Origin: Girardinichthys multiradiatus
Taxonomy: Eukaryota; Chordata; Actinopteri; Cyprinodontiformes; Goodeidae
Assembly (NCBI RefSeq): GCF_021462225.1
Contig: NC_061806.1
Coordinates: forward strand, 5,576,734-5,640,733
DNA: 64,000 nt
Direction of reading: 5' to 3'
The position numbers were made by a program, and so were the translations under genes. This document shows positions 23,721 through 34,873 of the stretch, piece by piece. How positions within the stretch are numbered: the first letter of the stretch is position 1; each line of letters begins with the position of its first letter. Under the pieces are notes generated by a model. That model saw only the letters and a program-made list of their open reading frames with translations. It ran no database searches and was not told where the DNA came from.

Positions 23721-24273
23721 GTAATTCTGATTGAGATAAAACAATAACTGATCTGATTTAATGCTACACAAAAAAAAGACTTTTTGTTTTTATGATTTAA
23801 AAAAATATATATTTTATGTTCACATCTAGTTTTATGGAATTAGAACCAACAATAGTCATCGAGGATGTTGAGTTTCTAAAATCCAAATAAATTTGCTATG
23901 GTCATAGCAATATTTCAGTATTTCAATAACAATGTTTAGGTAACAAGATTTGTTCTTCTCTACAATTGTGAAATCTGACAAGCTACTCCCAAACTTAGCA
24001 CTGCCTGATTAATGGACTCTTCCACACAGACTGCCCTTGCTCTGGTATCTTCATGCCAGATGGTGTGCGTTCCCATGTGTTGTGCTTCCAGACACAAATT
24101 AGGGAGCCTTAGAGGCCACCTCCATGTGCTGCCATGAGCCAACTGCCAAAAATAGCTTGGTGCCCAGCTCTGTTCCAGCTGAGGACTCATGCCATCACAG
24201 TGGCACAGCTGGTATTCAGCATGTCATTTAATATCCCATATCCAGTAGGATGTTAATTGATAAATATGTGTCC
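23721..24273. other. Intron DNA, nothing recognised
   Basis: A locally GC-richer block (about 23990-24220) stands out but has no motif that I recognise. The 76-codon minus-strand frame there looks like chance. Confidence 0.4.
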
Positions 24274-24594
24274 ATATACAGTCAAATTCAATAAATTTGA
24301 ATATTGTTGAAAAGTTGACGTATTTCAGTAAATCAATTCACTAAGTGAAACACTCCATTAGGTTAATTACACACATACTGATGTTAATTAGAATGATATT
24401 AAGCTTATGTAAAAACATAACATTTAACATTAAAATATAACATCAGATCAACTAAAAACCATTTGATTGCAGAAATATGGGCTTAATGAAAATTATGTTT
24501 AATACCTGCTAAACGGCTGGTATTACTTAAAGGTACTTTTATTCTGATAAACGAGTCTCATGCATATTCAAACTTACTGAATATGACTGTATAT
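24274..24594. mobile_element. MITE-like element with 31-bp inverted repeats
   Basis: The ends atatacagtcaaattcaata (left, continuing to 24304) and the reverse complement of 24564-24594 match at 28 of 31 bases. The 321-bp interior is AT-rich and has no coding frame. The ends begin with TA-rich bases, fitting a TA-targeting (Tc1/mariner-type) non-autonomous element. No autonomous parent is visible here. Confidence 0.7.
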
Positions 24595-25454
24595 AATTAT
24601 ACCCTAGGAACAATTGCAATGTGAGTTTAAAGTTACAGAATAAAAATGGTTACGCGTCTTCTTTGTAGATGTCTAGAAAAATTTAACTACAGCCAAGAAA
24701 ACCTTGAGACAGTCCCAACAAGAAAATCAATTTTATATTCAAGCACTGTGATAACCAGTACTGTTCTCAGTAGCCAAGTTTATGTGAGGCCACTTAGAAA
24801 TGTATGTAAAATGAATTATTTGTTTTATGACATTTTAAATTAATTAAAGCATAAAAGAGCCTGGACTAACTTTTAAAATGCCAAAAAGAGTCACTGTGAG
24901 AATGCAGAGAATCCATTCAAATGCTAGTGTGAATAACAATAACTGTGTATTTTTGACTTCTCATGATTTGGAGACTGAAATTATTTGAAATACATTTGTT
25001 AGGATTGTGTTTAGTTTCAGCAGTGATTACCTGTTAGTCAGGGTTTCTGTTTTCTGATTTGGTCATTGTGACTTCTAGAGCAACAAAGACAAAGCAAATG
25101 TGCACTAAGTTTTAGCATTCAACTTATGAATGAATGAACGAACGAACCTTTGTCATAATGCTAAAATTTCATTTAGGGGTAACAAACATTTTTAGATAGG
25201 CCAGTCATCAGCTATGTAGAAAATCAAGTGAAGAGAAGGAACCAATTTTTTGCCACTACAAACAGTTCCAGGGATAAGTATTTATGTGCTTTTATGTCCC
25301 CACCCACACCACCAACCCCACATCCTTCCTTCTCTTGGCCAATATTGATGCAAGTTTTGGGAAATACTGATAAGCATCATTCCAAAATTAAAAATCTTTA
25401 GAAAATAATGCAACCAACTTAGAAAAATGACCTAGTATAAGGCAAAAGTAATAA

Positions 25455-25760
25455 GTCAAGTCAAACTGTATTTGTAGAGCAGATTTAAAGACAGAGGTTG
25501 TTACCGAAGTGCAGAATAATAGAAGGCAAAGACTAAAAGAATAAACAAAACAAATTTAGAATACATGGCAACTACCAACTAAGACAGCTCACACTAAGTT
25601 AAAAGACAGCAGAAATAGATGTTTTTAAAAACAGGTAGTGAAGACATCTGTCTATTGTTGAAAGTTTAGGAGCCACGACGGAGAAAGCCCAATCTCACGG
25701 TCTAAAATCATCCCCGGATTGGGAACAGACTGCTTGCATACGGCCAAGGTCAATAGGAAG
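25455..25760 (-). mobile_element. Possible LINE 3' remnant
   Basis: Phrases such as tttgtagagcagatttaaag and gtttaggagccacgacggag, followed by aaagccc, resemble the minus strand of the 3' part of a fish LINE (RT C-terminus and tail). The match is remembered and weak, and no motif is intact. Confidence 0.35.
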
Positions 25761-26642
25761 AGAGCCAGGAGTAGAGTCGGGGTTGAACAATAACTTCAGT
25801 CTCATCATTATTGAAACTTAAAACATCTGAAACCATCAAAACCTTAACAATAAGATGCATCAGAGGAATTCCATTGTAAAACAAAAGCCTTATTAAACTA
25901 CCTTAAGATTCTGGTGAGGCAGGCGGATTAAATAGACCCCGTAATGTTGTAAAGTGGCTTGAATAAGAGGTAAGGAACATTTAGGATGAACATATCAACT
26001 TTATTGCTTACTATGGCCAAATCTTATGTGACATGACACATTACATGTTGTTGGGTCAAGCCATGTGTTACAACATTTAAAGGCCAATTTGATCCTTTTT
26101 GGAATTTTCAAAATAAATCACAGTAACATACTCTTAACTCAGCCCGGGAACAGAAATAACAGCAGACTTCCAGTGACATCACTGTATGAATAAAAACCCC
26201 ACCTTCCAACAAACAGACATCTACCACACAGGTCTCTCTCAGCGGAGCTGGAAGGAGAGACAGCATCTCCTTGCTGGCAAGCAGACATAACTCTTCAACT
26301 TGGATCCAGAGAGTTTTTGATTACATTCAACAATGCTAATTAATGATTTGTTGTTTGGGTATCTGGCATTCATTCATATAAAGGATGTAATGAGACAAGC
26401 TTGACCTGGCTTTTCTTCTGAGGCTTCCAGAAGCAGCCCTAATCAAAGCGGATTTTCCCCACAGCCTGGAAAAGAAGGCCGGGACTGCATCGCACGCCTT
26501 CCTGTGTGCACATGCACGTAGCGAGAGCTACTCCGCCACATCGTGGCCACTCAAGGAGCCGAACGTGCCGTTGTCGTATGGTTTGGCTGGGCCGGCAGAA
26601 CGAGTCGCTTCTGCCCTCAGCTACTGAGGTTAGCTGCAAGCT

Positions 26643-27877
26643 CCCAGGCCAGCCGAGAGACATAGTCCCTCCAGCGTGTCCTGAGCCGTCCCCTGGGCCT
26701 CCTCCCGGTGTGACGTGCCTGGAACACCTCCCGAGGAAGGCGTCCAGGAGGCATCCGGTATAGATTCCCGAGCCAACTCAACTGGCTCCTCTCGATGTGG
26801 AGGAGCAGCGGCTCTACTCCAAGCCCCTCCTGGATAGCCAAGCTCCTCACCCTATCTCTAAGGGAGTGCCCGGCCACCCTACGGAGGAAGCTCATTTCAG
26901 CCGCTTGTATCCGGGATCTCGTTCTTTCGGTCATGACCCAAAGTTCATGCCCATAGGTGAGTGTAGGAACGTAGACCGACCGGTAAATCGAGAGCTACGC
27001 TTTTTGGCTCAGCTCTCTCTTCACCACAACGGACCGGCACAGCGCTTCCATTACTGCGGCAGCCGCACCGATTCGTCTGTTGATCTCCAGCTCCATTCTT
27101 CCCTCACTCGTGAACAAGACCCCAAGATACTTAAACTCCACGCCATCTGCAAAAAGAAGAGTCAAAATCCTCTGGTCCCCAAACCAGACCCCCTCCGGCC
27201 CTTGGCTGCGCCTAGAAGTCCTGTTCATAAAAGTTATGAACAGGACCGGTGACAAAGGGCAGCCCAGATGTTGAATAAATCCCTGGCCAAGGGCTCCGCC
27301 AGATGTATCCAGCAGACCCTCACTATGCGCTTGGGCCTGCCAAGTCTGTCCGGCTTTCTCCTCCTCCAGCGGATCCAACTCACCACCAGGTGGTGATCAG
27401 TGGACAGCTCAGCCCCTCTCTTTACCCGAGTGTCCAAAACGTGTGGCCGAAGGTCTGATGATACAACAACAAAGTCAATCATTGACCTCCTGCCTAGGGT
27501 GTCCTGGTGCCAAGTGCACTGATGGACACCCTTATGTTTGAACATGGTGTTCATTATGGACAATCCGTGACTAGCACAGAAGTCCAGTAACAAAACACCA
27601 CTCGGATTCAGATCGTGGAGGCCATTGCTCCCAATCACGCCTCTCCAGGTGTTCTTTGCAATGGTCCCTCACGGTTCCCCCTGCAGGTGGTGGGCCCACT
27701 GAGGGATGGCCTCGCGTCTCTCGTTTGGGCTTGGCCCGGCCGGGTCCCACAAGGAGCAACCTAGCCACCAGGCGCTCTCCGACAAGTCCCGACCTCAGGC
27801 CTGGCTCCAGGGTGGGACCTGGCTCCACTGTACCAGGCGACGTCATGTGCCTCGATTTAATCATCATCATGGTATGT
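26643..27877 (-). mobile_element. Rex3 (RTE-type) LINE, internally deleted
   Basis: Minus-strand frames give the endonuclease end ([32 protein letters not shown]; 27638-27280). The sequence then jumps directly to RT palm pieces ([32 protein letters not shown]), the RT end (MTERTRSRIQAAEMSFLRRV) and GRLPREVFQARHTGRRPRGR. The plus text cggtgacaaagggcagccc equals the remembered Rex3 forward primer site, which supports the name. The fingers and most of the palm are deleted near 27273, and the 3' end is cut off after RLAWE. A 3' truncation is unusual for a LINE. Confidence 0.85.
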
Positions 27878-28044
27878 GCAAAATAATATTTCCTGTTTAA
27901 TTAGCTGCCTTTAGATATTAAAATATTATTTAAGCAAAATAATATTTCCTTAAATATGATTTTAATATTTAAAGAAAGCTAATTAAACACCGTTGAGGAT
28001 TAGTCATCCAGAAGGTTGGTTTTATTTAGCAAATCATTCTTTAA

Positions 28045-28182
28045 AATATCAGTCAGTCAGTCATCTTCTACCACTTAGTCCATAGTGGGTCGCGGGAAAG
28101 CTGGTGCCTACCTCCAGCGGTCTACGGGTGAGAGGTGGGGTACACCCTGGACAGGTCACCAGTCAATATGGGGCAATAATCC
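28045..28182 (+). repeat. Short dispersed repeat (gggtcgcgggaaagctgg type)
   Basis: The text tcagtcagtcatcttctacc, gggtcgcgggaaagctggtg, and ggtggggtacaccctggaca followed by ggtcaccagtc is a common fish dispersed repeat that I recognise by phrase but cannot name. It interrupts LTR-like copy 1 relative to copies 2 and 3. A degenerate relative is present at about 52210-52400. Confidence 0.6.
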
Positions 28183-28617
28183 TTGGTTCTCAACCATAAA
28201 CAATGCATGGTAATATTGCATCACTCTTTCTGTCATGGTTTTCAACCATCTTTGATCAACTTGTTTATACTACACAGAGCCCGTTAGTCTTCCATATTCT
28301 TTCATTTTGCTCAATAGTTTATTTGGGTTGTTTTAGCATAGTAAAGGGTTTGTAGATTGATATAAGTTTGACTTTGAGTTGACTTATTTTTGTTAATAAA
28401 TTCTTGTATTTTAAGAAACTGTGTGAATTCATTCTGTGTGTGCAGAGTTTACTGTTCAATAATGCCAGAGCTTGGCTCATCCCTTTCAATTTTGTCCTAA
28501 TACCACCGCCTTATTGGGCTGGTATTCACAGGACAACCCTTAACAGACCGAAATATTATTTGATAAAATATTAAAGTATTAATATAAAATATTATATTCA
28601 TATTCATAGTCACAACA

Positions 28618-29118
28618 GTGTAAGGGGAAAAAAGACAGACTGAAGAGAGGAAGATGCATGCGTGCACTACAGCTGGCAGAGGCACTTTCATACCACCTAC
28701 ACACTCTACTCCTCTTCCTTCATGTATCTCCCTTTGACACATTTTCTTTTTGGCTACAGCCTCAAGCAGAATCCATTGATTTTTTTTTACATACTACAGT
28801 CCCTACATTAATATCTTCTTGTCTCTTAACTAAAACCAATTTCCATGACGACCAAAACAAATAATGTATTTTTATGGTATGCCGACTTGTGAGAAATAAA
28901 ATTCCGGAAACTGCCCACCTCTGTTAACTACATTGGAACTGTGGATTCTTGGCATGCAACGATGAAAACAAGCCACTGGTTGTGAGCATAAGATCTGAAT
29001 AAGCTCAGCAACAGATGCCAGTTTCACCAGCCAGATGGACAAATACTTACTTTGTCAATGCTGGATAAAAATGGGCAAGCTAACAGGCCACTTTCAGCCC
29101 CGTGTGTTCAGTACAACG
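28618..29118. other. Intron DNA, nothing recognised
   Basis: Sequence between LTR-like copy 1 and the Tc1-like remnant, with no recognisable content. Confidence 0.5.
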
Positions 29119-29960
29119 ATTACAGGTTGAACAGGATTTGCAAATCACTGTATTCTATTTTTATTTACATTTTACACAACATCACAACCTCATCGGTATT
29201 GGGGTTGTAGCTTAAGCTCATTCAGATTGGATAGTGTCTGTGAACATCAATCATAGTCTTGGAACAGATTTTCAAACACAATAAGATTGTGGATCTTAAC
29301 TAGGCCATTCTCAAAGATCTAAATCATTCCATTGTATGCTTTGCTGTATATTTACGATTGCAGTCCTACAAAACCATGAACCCCCACCACAGTCTCAAGT
29401 CTTTGGCTGCTTTTAACAGGTTTTCTTCCAAGGTTATCCTGTAATTAGCTCCATCAACTCTGACCAGCTTCTCTGTCCCTGCTAAAAAGAAAAGCCACTG
29501 TCACAGCATGATGCTGCAACCATCATGTTTCATGGTGTGAACTGTGTTTTCAGGCTGGTGGGTAGTGTTAGGTTTCTGTCACAAAGTGTTTTGCATGTAA
29601 GTGAAAGTTTGCAGTGTCTCCTACAGGGCTTGTGACAAACTTTAAACAAATATTACATTAACCATGGGTGGACTCCATTTATCAATTAGTTGGCTTTTGA
29701 AGACAACTATCTGCACTGGGTTTTATTTAAGGGGATAGGAGTAAAGGAGGCTGAATACAAGTGCATGCTACTCTTTTCAAATTTGTATCTGTGCAAAATG
29801 TTGAAAACGATGTATAATTTTCCTTTTACTTCACAGCTATTCACCAAGTTGTTTTACTCCATTACATAAAAACATCCCTAAAAATACATAAAATTTTGTG
29901 ATTGTAATGTGAAACAAATGTAAAAATGTTCTAAGGGTAATAATCCATTTGCAAGGCACT
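29119..29960 (-). mobile_element. Degenerate Tc1-like transposon (minus)
   Basis: The block at 29119-29211 (ggatttgcaaatcactgtat to attggggttgtag) is a common fish DNA-transposon terminus. From 29380 to 29960 phrases such as accacagtctcaagtctttg, caggttttcttccaaggtta, agcatgatgctgcaaccatc, ggaggctgaatacaagtgca and tttgcaaggcactgta follow in the order of a Tc1-like element read backwards. Transposase sequence is too eroded for a frame. It may be two different elements side by side. Confidence 0.6.
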
Positions 29961-30078
29961 GTATCTAAACTGTTTTTAGAATTACGTTAAGTGTCCCTAA
30001 TGCTGAATAACATACAGCATAATCAACTGAGTTTAGTATGTTAAGGACTATAGAAACCAAACCAAGTGGGGTATTTAC

Positions 30079-30260
30079 CTTCTCTACTTCTTAGCGAACT
30101 GAGATTGGGCTGAGTATCCACAGTGGCCTGCACACAATAGACCTCGCGTGTCTGGATTCCACCTCCGCACAAACCTGTCAGGTTTCCACGCCGACGGTCC
30201 TGCTGGCTTAGTAGCAAGTCCACCCTACACTCTGTCCACTCTGTGGTCCTCCAGTTGTAG
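30079..30260 (-). CDS. thsd7a: thsd7a exon (VDLLLSQQDRRRGN repeat)
   Basis: A 182-nt exon with a gtcatcag acceptor and a GTAAAT donor. It starts with the last base of a codon begun in the previous exon (TT plus C, phenylalanine), then YNWRTTEWTECRVDLLLSQQ, DRRRGNLTGLCGGGIQTREV, and YCVQATVDTQPNLSSLRSRE. W..TEWTEC and CGGGIQTREV are type-1 repeat landmarks, and the SQQD.RRGN segment is distinctive of THSD7A. NLT is a potential N-glycosylation site. Confidence 0.93.
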
Positions 30261-30626
30261 CTGATGACACATGTAAGCAGATGAAGAGTCAGACTGAGAG
30301 CACAATAACTTAAGCTTCATGTGACCAAATACAAAACAGTACTTACAAGAACAATCATGTTTTATGATTTAAGCCCCAAATATATTTTATCCCTGGCAGA
30401 TTTAGATTTCAAATTATTTTTGTTCAACCAAGAACTTTGTTTCTTATAGGAAATCAGACAGGTATCTACCAATGACAACCCAATGTGCAAGAAGTATGAC
30501 TTCACAAAACAACAAATTCATCAGTTTTTATTTAGATTTTAATAAAAATGCATGGTGAAAAATATTCATACCTTGGTAATAATCAATGGGCAACTTTAAT
30601 GGCATTACAGCAATCAAACACTACAA

Positions 30627-30737
30627 CATTTCAGTGTGAATATTTGTATGAATGGGTGGATGACTGATTGTAGTGTAAAGCGCTTTAGGGTCTTTGGGGA
30701 CTTGATAATATACAAGTACAGGCCATTTACCATTTGA
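30627..30737 (+). mobile_element. SINE 3' fragment
   Basis: The text gaatgggtggatgactgatt, gtagtgtaaagcgctttagg and caggccatttaccattt resembles the body and 3' end of fish tRNA-derived SINEs. It is related to, but not the same as, the three complete copies in the window. No tRNA-like head is present. Confidence 0.55.
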
Positions 30738-33620
30738 CCATTTCAAGCTGACCAACTTTTTGCATGTTTCCACTCATATTTTAAAAATTTATCTTTGGCA
30801 ATTATCTCCAAGTCTTTGGTTTGGAAGTTGGAAATTTAGTTGGAAGACCTACTAGCAATCACCTTAATATGTAGCTCACTCCAGAGATTCCCGGGTTTAA
30901 GTTTGCAGCCTGGTTGGGCAGCTCCAAAATGTTCATATTGCTTCCAGTTAGAAGACACTGGTTCAAAGTTTAATTTACACATAAATCTGCCAGGGGAGGA
31001 TATCATTTTGGGTTTAACTGTATGTGAAAGAAGTCAGTTCTAAAGAAGCTGAACCAGGGTCAGCAGCTGTAACCAGGTAAGTGATGATCAGTGCATACTT
31101 AAGGAGACAAAGGCATTGGCTTAACTTGAGCCATTAAGGGATTGTATTTAATTTAGAAGGAAACTTCTAAATATGCATTTTGTATGGCTGACGACTTTGG
31201 ATAAATGGCTTGTGGAGAGTTCTCCTAGGAGAAGGTAATAGTTTTATCCTGAGTCCCTTCAAAGTGTTCTCAACAAGAGTCTGAACCCCTGTGTTTGTAA
31301 AAAAAAAAAAGATACAATATGAATATAAACATGCAGCTTTTAGTTTTTTACTAAAAACTTAAAGATATTAAAACAAGCTTTTCTGCATGTTTGATTAATA
31401 CTGAAACCACATTTAATACGATCGGCCCTAGCAACTCTTTGTTGAGCCACTGTTAGCATTGTGTTGCTCTGTGTGCCTGGTCACTGTGAAGTGTTGAATG
31501 ACAATGAGTTTGGCAGATTGGGCTCGTTTATCATCCCTAAACATATATTTTAGATGGCATTGCTCACAGATAGCGCTGTAGCAAAGATGAACGCACTTTC
31601 TCCACCAAGCCCCACTTCATTTGAGACCAGTTAGCTCTGGTATTGTGGAGTAGTTGAATTTCACCACGATGAGCAAATTCTATGAATGTGACATTATTTT
31701 GTTAAAATGTGCTGTGTCAACACAGATCTAGTCTAATTCCCTGATGCCTACATTGCTCATGTTAGTGCTGCTCCAACATTTAAGGTAATGTTTATTAGCT
31801 CTGTTACTAAATGTTCAATGCACACTAACTCTCTAACTACCAAAGTTTCCAGTTGGCAGAATCAGACGCATTATTGGTGGAGCACATTATTGTTGGATTG
31901 CTGTTTTATTGTGTGATGTACAATGTTCCAACTACAATGTAGCTTTGCCAAGGCTTTGTGTAAAGGCTTCTGAGTCTCAGTATCTTCCTCCAATCCTCTT
32001 CAAATAGAAGTGAAGATTTGTTGTTGCCTTAATAAACTAAAACATGTAACATCTTTCCTCAAAGCTCTTTTCATTTACTTTCTGACCATTGTCCCCAAAC
32101 TTTTCAAAAGACATCACGCCTAACAATCCTTTTAGGAAATCCATCATATCCTTTGAAACTATAATAAGCAAATGAAGGGCATATCCAGCCATAATTTCTT
32201 GCATTATGTTGATATAAAACATCCCCTGTGTTAAAAGTGGAACACCGAGAAACAGCTTAGTCATTCAAGCGTTTTTGTGATGGTGGGAGTAGAAGCGAGA
32301 GGCTGGAATGAAACACATTACAGCTTTATATTTATTATTCTCTGCCAGATAAGCTTCACACACAAAAGCAAAATGAGCAACATAAACTGCTCATTAACTT
32401 TTACTTTCTGTTCTTGTTAAACTGATTTCCAACAGATTTGATAAAGCACTAAACACCCTCTGAAACTGACAGAGCTTTTGGGAACTTCACTTTTTTTTTT
32501 AGCTTCAAATGTTATTGGCTCAGTTTTTTTTTCTCAGTAGTATTTTCATTAGTCTCATTGCTGAACCAGAGCCGGTGCTTCAGCTGCTTCTTAACCTGAT
32601 CTATTAAAAAAAATAATTAAGACCTAAAGTGGTTTTCTGCAACCAAAGGGCCACATGTGAAGGTATAATGTGAATATTTCACTAAAAACATCTCATCTAG
32701 TAAATGTTTACTCCACCCTCTGTTGTATTCTGAAGTTTTTATGAAAGGTCACAGTGTAGGGAGGATAAATCCATGCCAAGTACTGTAATAGCCTTCCCAT
32801 ACCTGCAAACAGATGTGTTAATGTCATTGGTCAATTTTTAAAGGCTGTCTTTAAACAATGAATTTTGCTGATCAGTATCCCAATATATGATTGATACCTG
32901 TAGAAATAACTACAAATATGAAGTCTCACGCACTATTTCATGGATATTTTACTAATATAAATGGTAAAAAAAGTTAATATGGCATATATATAAAACAGTC
33001 TTATAGAAAAAAGCAACCCTTGCATCAGCAATGTATTCCTGATGCCATGTTTATTTAAAAGGTTCTCCTGAAATTATAGATTTTTTAGAGTGTACATGGT
33101 TTCTGCTACCGATAGAGAATCCCTTCAATATTTCTGTGTTTTGAATTTGTTAATCCTTATTTGCCTTCTGCAGAGTTTTGGTGGCTAGCGTGTGGACAGG
33201 CCATGATGGAGCTTGTAATGAACATTTGGTTCAACCATAACCAAATGTGATTAGAAAATAGGCCCACTGAGGAGAAAATACATAAAATTCCCAACTTTTG
33301 ATTTTATCTGAAAAAAAAAAACTTAATACAAACATAAAAAGTTTGAGTTTTGCCATCCATTTAAAGCACTTTTACACTCCAAGTCAAATGTACCTATTTG
33401 TGCACACACATCCTTACAACATATACACAGTATTAGTAGGACACTTGGGATTCAATGTGTTGCATAAGAAAACTTTTCCATGTGGCCTGGGAGGATGGAA
33501 TTAGACTCACAGCCACCTGTTTGTCAGTCGACCACTGTTCCCCACTGATGCACAGCCAAGTAATCATCCATAATCCCCACATGGACAGTCTAACAGGAAA
33601 TTATTGACATGGTTTATCTA
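30738..33620. other. Intron DNA, nothing recognised
   Basis: About 2.9 kb of AT-rich intron sequence with short A and T runs. No open frame, repeat family or RNA gene recognised. Confidence 0.5.
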
Positions 33621-34873
33621 CACTGCTAATAAAGGGAACACTTAAACTACACGATATAACTCCAATTCAATCAAACTTCTGTGAAATCAAACTGTCCACT
33701 TAGGAAGCAACACTGATTGACAATCAATTTCACATCTGTTGTGCAAATGGAATAGACAATAAAAGAGATTAGCAAGACACACTCAATAAAGGAGCGGTTC
33801 TGCAGGTGGGGACCACAGACCACTTCTCAGTACCTATGCTTTCTGGCTGATGTTTTGGTCACTTTTGAATGTTGGAGGTGCTTTCACACTCGTGGTATCA
33901 TGAGACGGACTCTACAACCCACACAAGTGGCTCAGGTAGTGCAGCTCATCCAGGATGGCACATCAATGTGAGCCGTGGCAAGAAGGTTTGCTGTGTTTGT
34001 CAGCATAGTGTCCAGAGCCTGGAGGCGCTACCAGGAGACAGGCCAGTACACCAGGAGACGTGGAGGAGGCCGTAGGAAGGCAACAACCCAGCAGCAGGAC
34101 CGCTACCTCCGCCTTTGTGAAATGAAGAACAGGAGGAGCACTGCCAGAGCCCTGCAAAATGACCTCCAGCAGGCCACAAATGTGCATCTGTCTGCACAAA
34201 CGGTTAGAAACCGGCTCCATGAGGATGGTATGAGGGCCCGACGTCCTCAAATGGGGGTTGTGCTCACAGCCCAACATCTTGCAGGACACTTGGCATTTGC
34301 CAGAGAACACCAGGATTGGCAAATTTACCACTGGCGCCCCTCCATGTGATCGCCAGAGGTAGCCTGACTGCCATTAGGTACCGAGATGAGATCCTCAGAC
34401 CCCTTGTGAGACCATATGCTGGTGCGGTTGGCCCTGGGTTGGTGCAGTCTGTGGTGCAACGTCATGTTGCACCACAGACTGTCCAGGAGTTGGCGGATGC
34501 TTTAATCCAGGTCTGGGAGGAGATCCCTCAGGAGACCATCCACCGTCTCATCAAGAGCATGCCCAGGCATTGTAGGGAGGTCATACAGGCACGTGGGGGC
34601 CACACACAATACTGAGCTTCATTTTGACTTGTTTTAAGGACATTACATCAAAGTTGGATCAGCCTGTAGTGTGTTTTTCCACTTTAAGTTTGTGTGTGAC
34701 TCCAAATCCAGGCCTCCATTGGTTAATAAATTTGATTTCCATTGAGGATTTTTGTGTGATTTTGTTGTCAGCACATTCAACTTTGTACAGAACAAAGTAT
34801 TCAATGAGAATATTTCATTCATTCAGATCTAGGATGTGTTATTTGAGTGTTCCCTTTATTTTTTTGAGCAGTG
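33621..34873 (+). mobile_element. Tc1-like element, catalytic core deleted
   Basis: Ends resemble inverted repeats: cactgctaataaagggaaca at the left and tgttccctttatttttttga then gcagtg at the right. Frame 33975-34349 encodes the N-terminal DNA-binding part ([35 protein letters not shown]), ending abruptly at HWRPSM. Frame 34316-34615 resumes at ARGSLTAIRYRDEILRPLVR, jumps again after GAVGPG, and ends VQARGGHTQY-like. Compared with related elements, both deletions fall on the segments that carry the two aspartates and the glutamate, so it cannot move by itself. Confidence 0.85.
33975..34615 (+). pseudogene. Tc1-like transposase missing its DDE residues
   Basis: The N-terminal helix-turn-helix half is well preserved through about 34340. 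The expected first-aspartate segment (TDESRF-like), the second (MQDNARPH-like) and the SPDLNPIEH glutamate segment are all absent. The C-terminus (QTVQELADALIQVWEEIPQE, TIHRLIKSMPRHCREVIQ) is intact up to its stop at 34613-34615. One deletion junction creates a perfect 16-bp inverted repeat at 34445-34481. Confidence 0.85.

Larger units (their letters stand above)
26049..28617 (+). mobile_element. 1.76-kb LTR-like family, copy 1, split by Rex3
   Basis: Begins TGTTGGG and ends CACAACA, like the copies at 45967-48113 and 62155-63932, and shares long stretches with them (ccatgtgttacaacat, ccttgctggcaagcagacat, gccagagcttggctcatccc). A Rex3 fragment (26643-27877) replaces roughly 0.5 kb of it, judged against copy 3, and a short repeat (about 28045-28182) is inserted. 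The flanking four bases, atgt and gtgt, are a near match. A polyadenylation-type aataaa lies at about 28398. Orientation is chosen from the aataaa only. Confidence 0.65.

Noticed and set aside
26506..27252. Plus-strand frames across 26.5-27.3 kb
   Set aside because: They mirror Rex3 coding on the minus strand.
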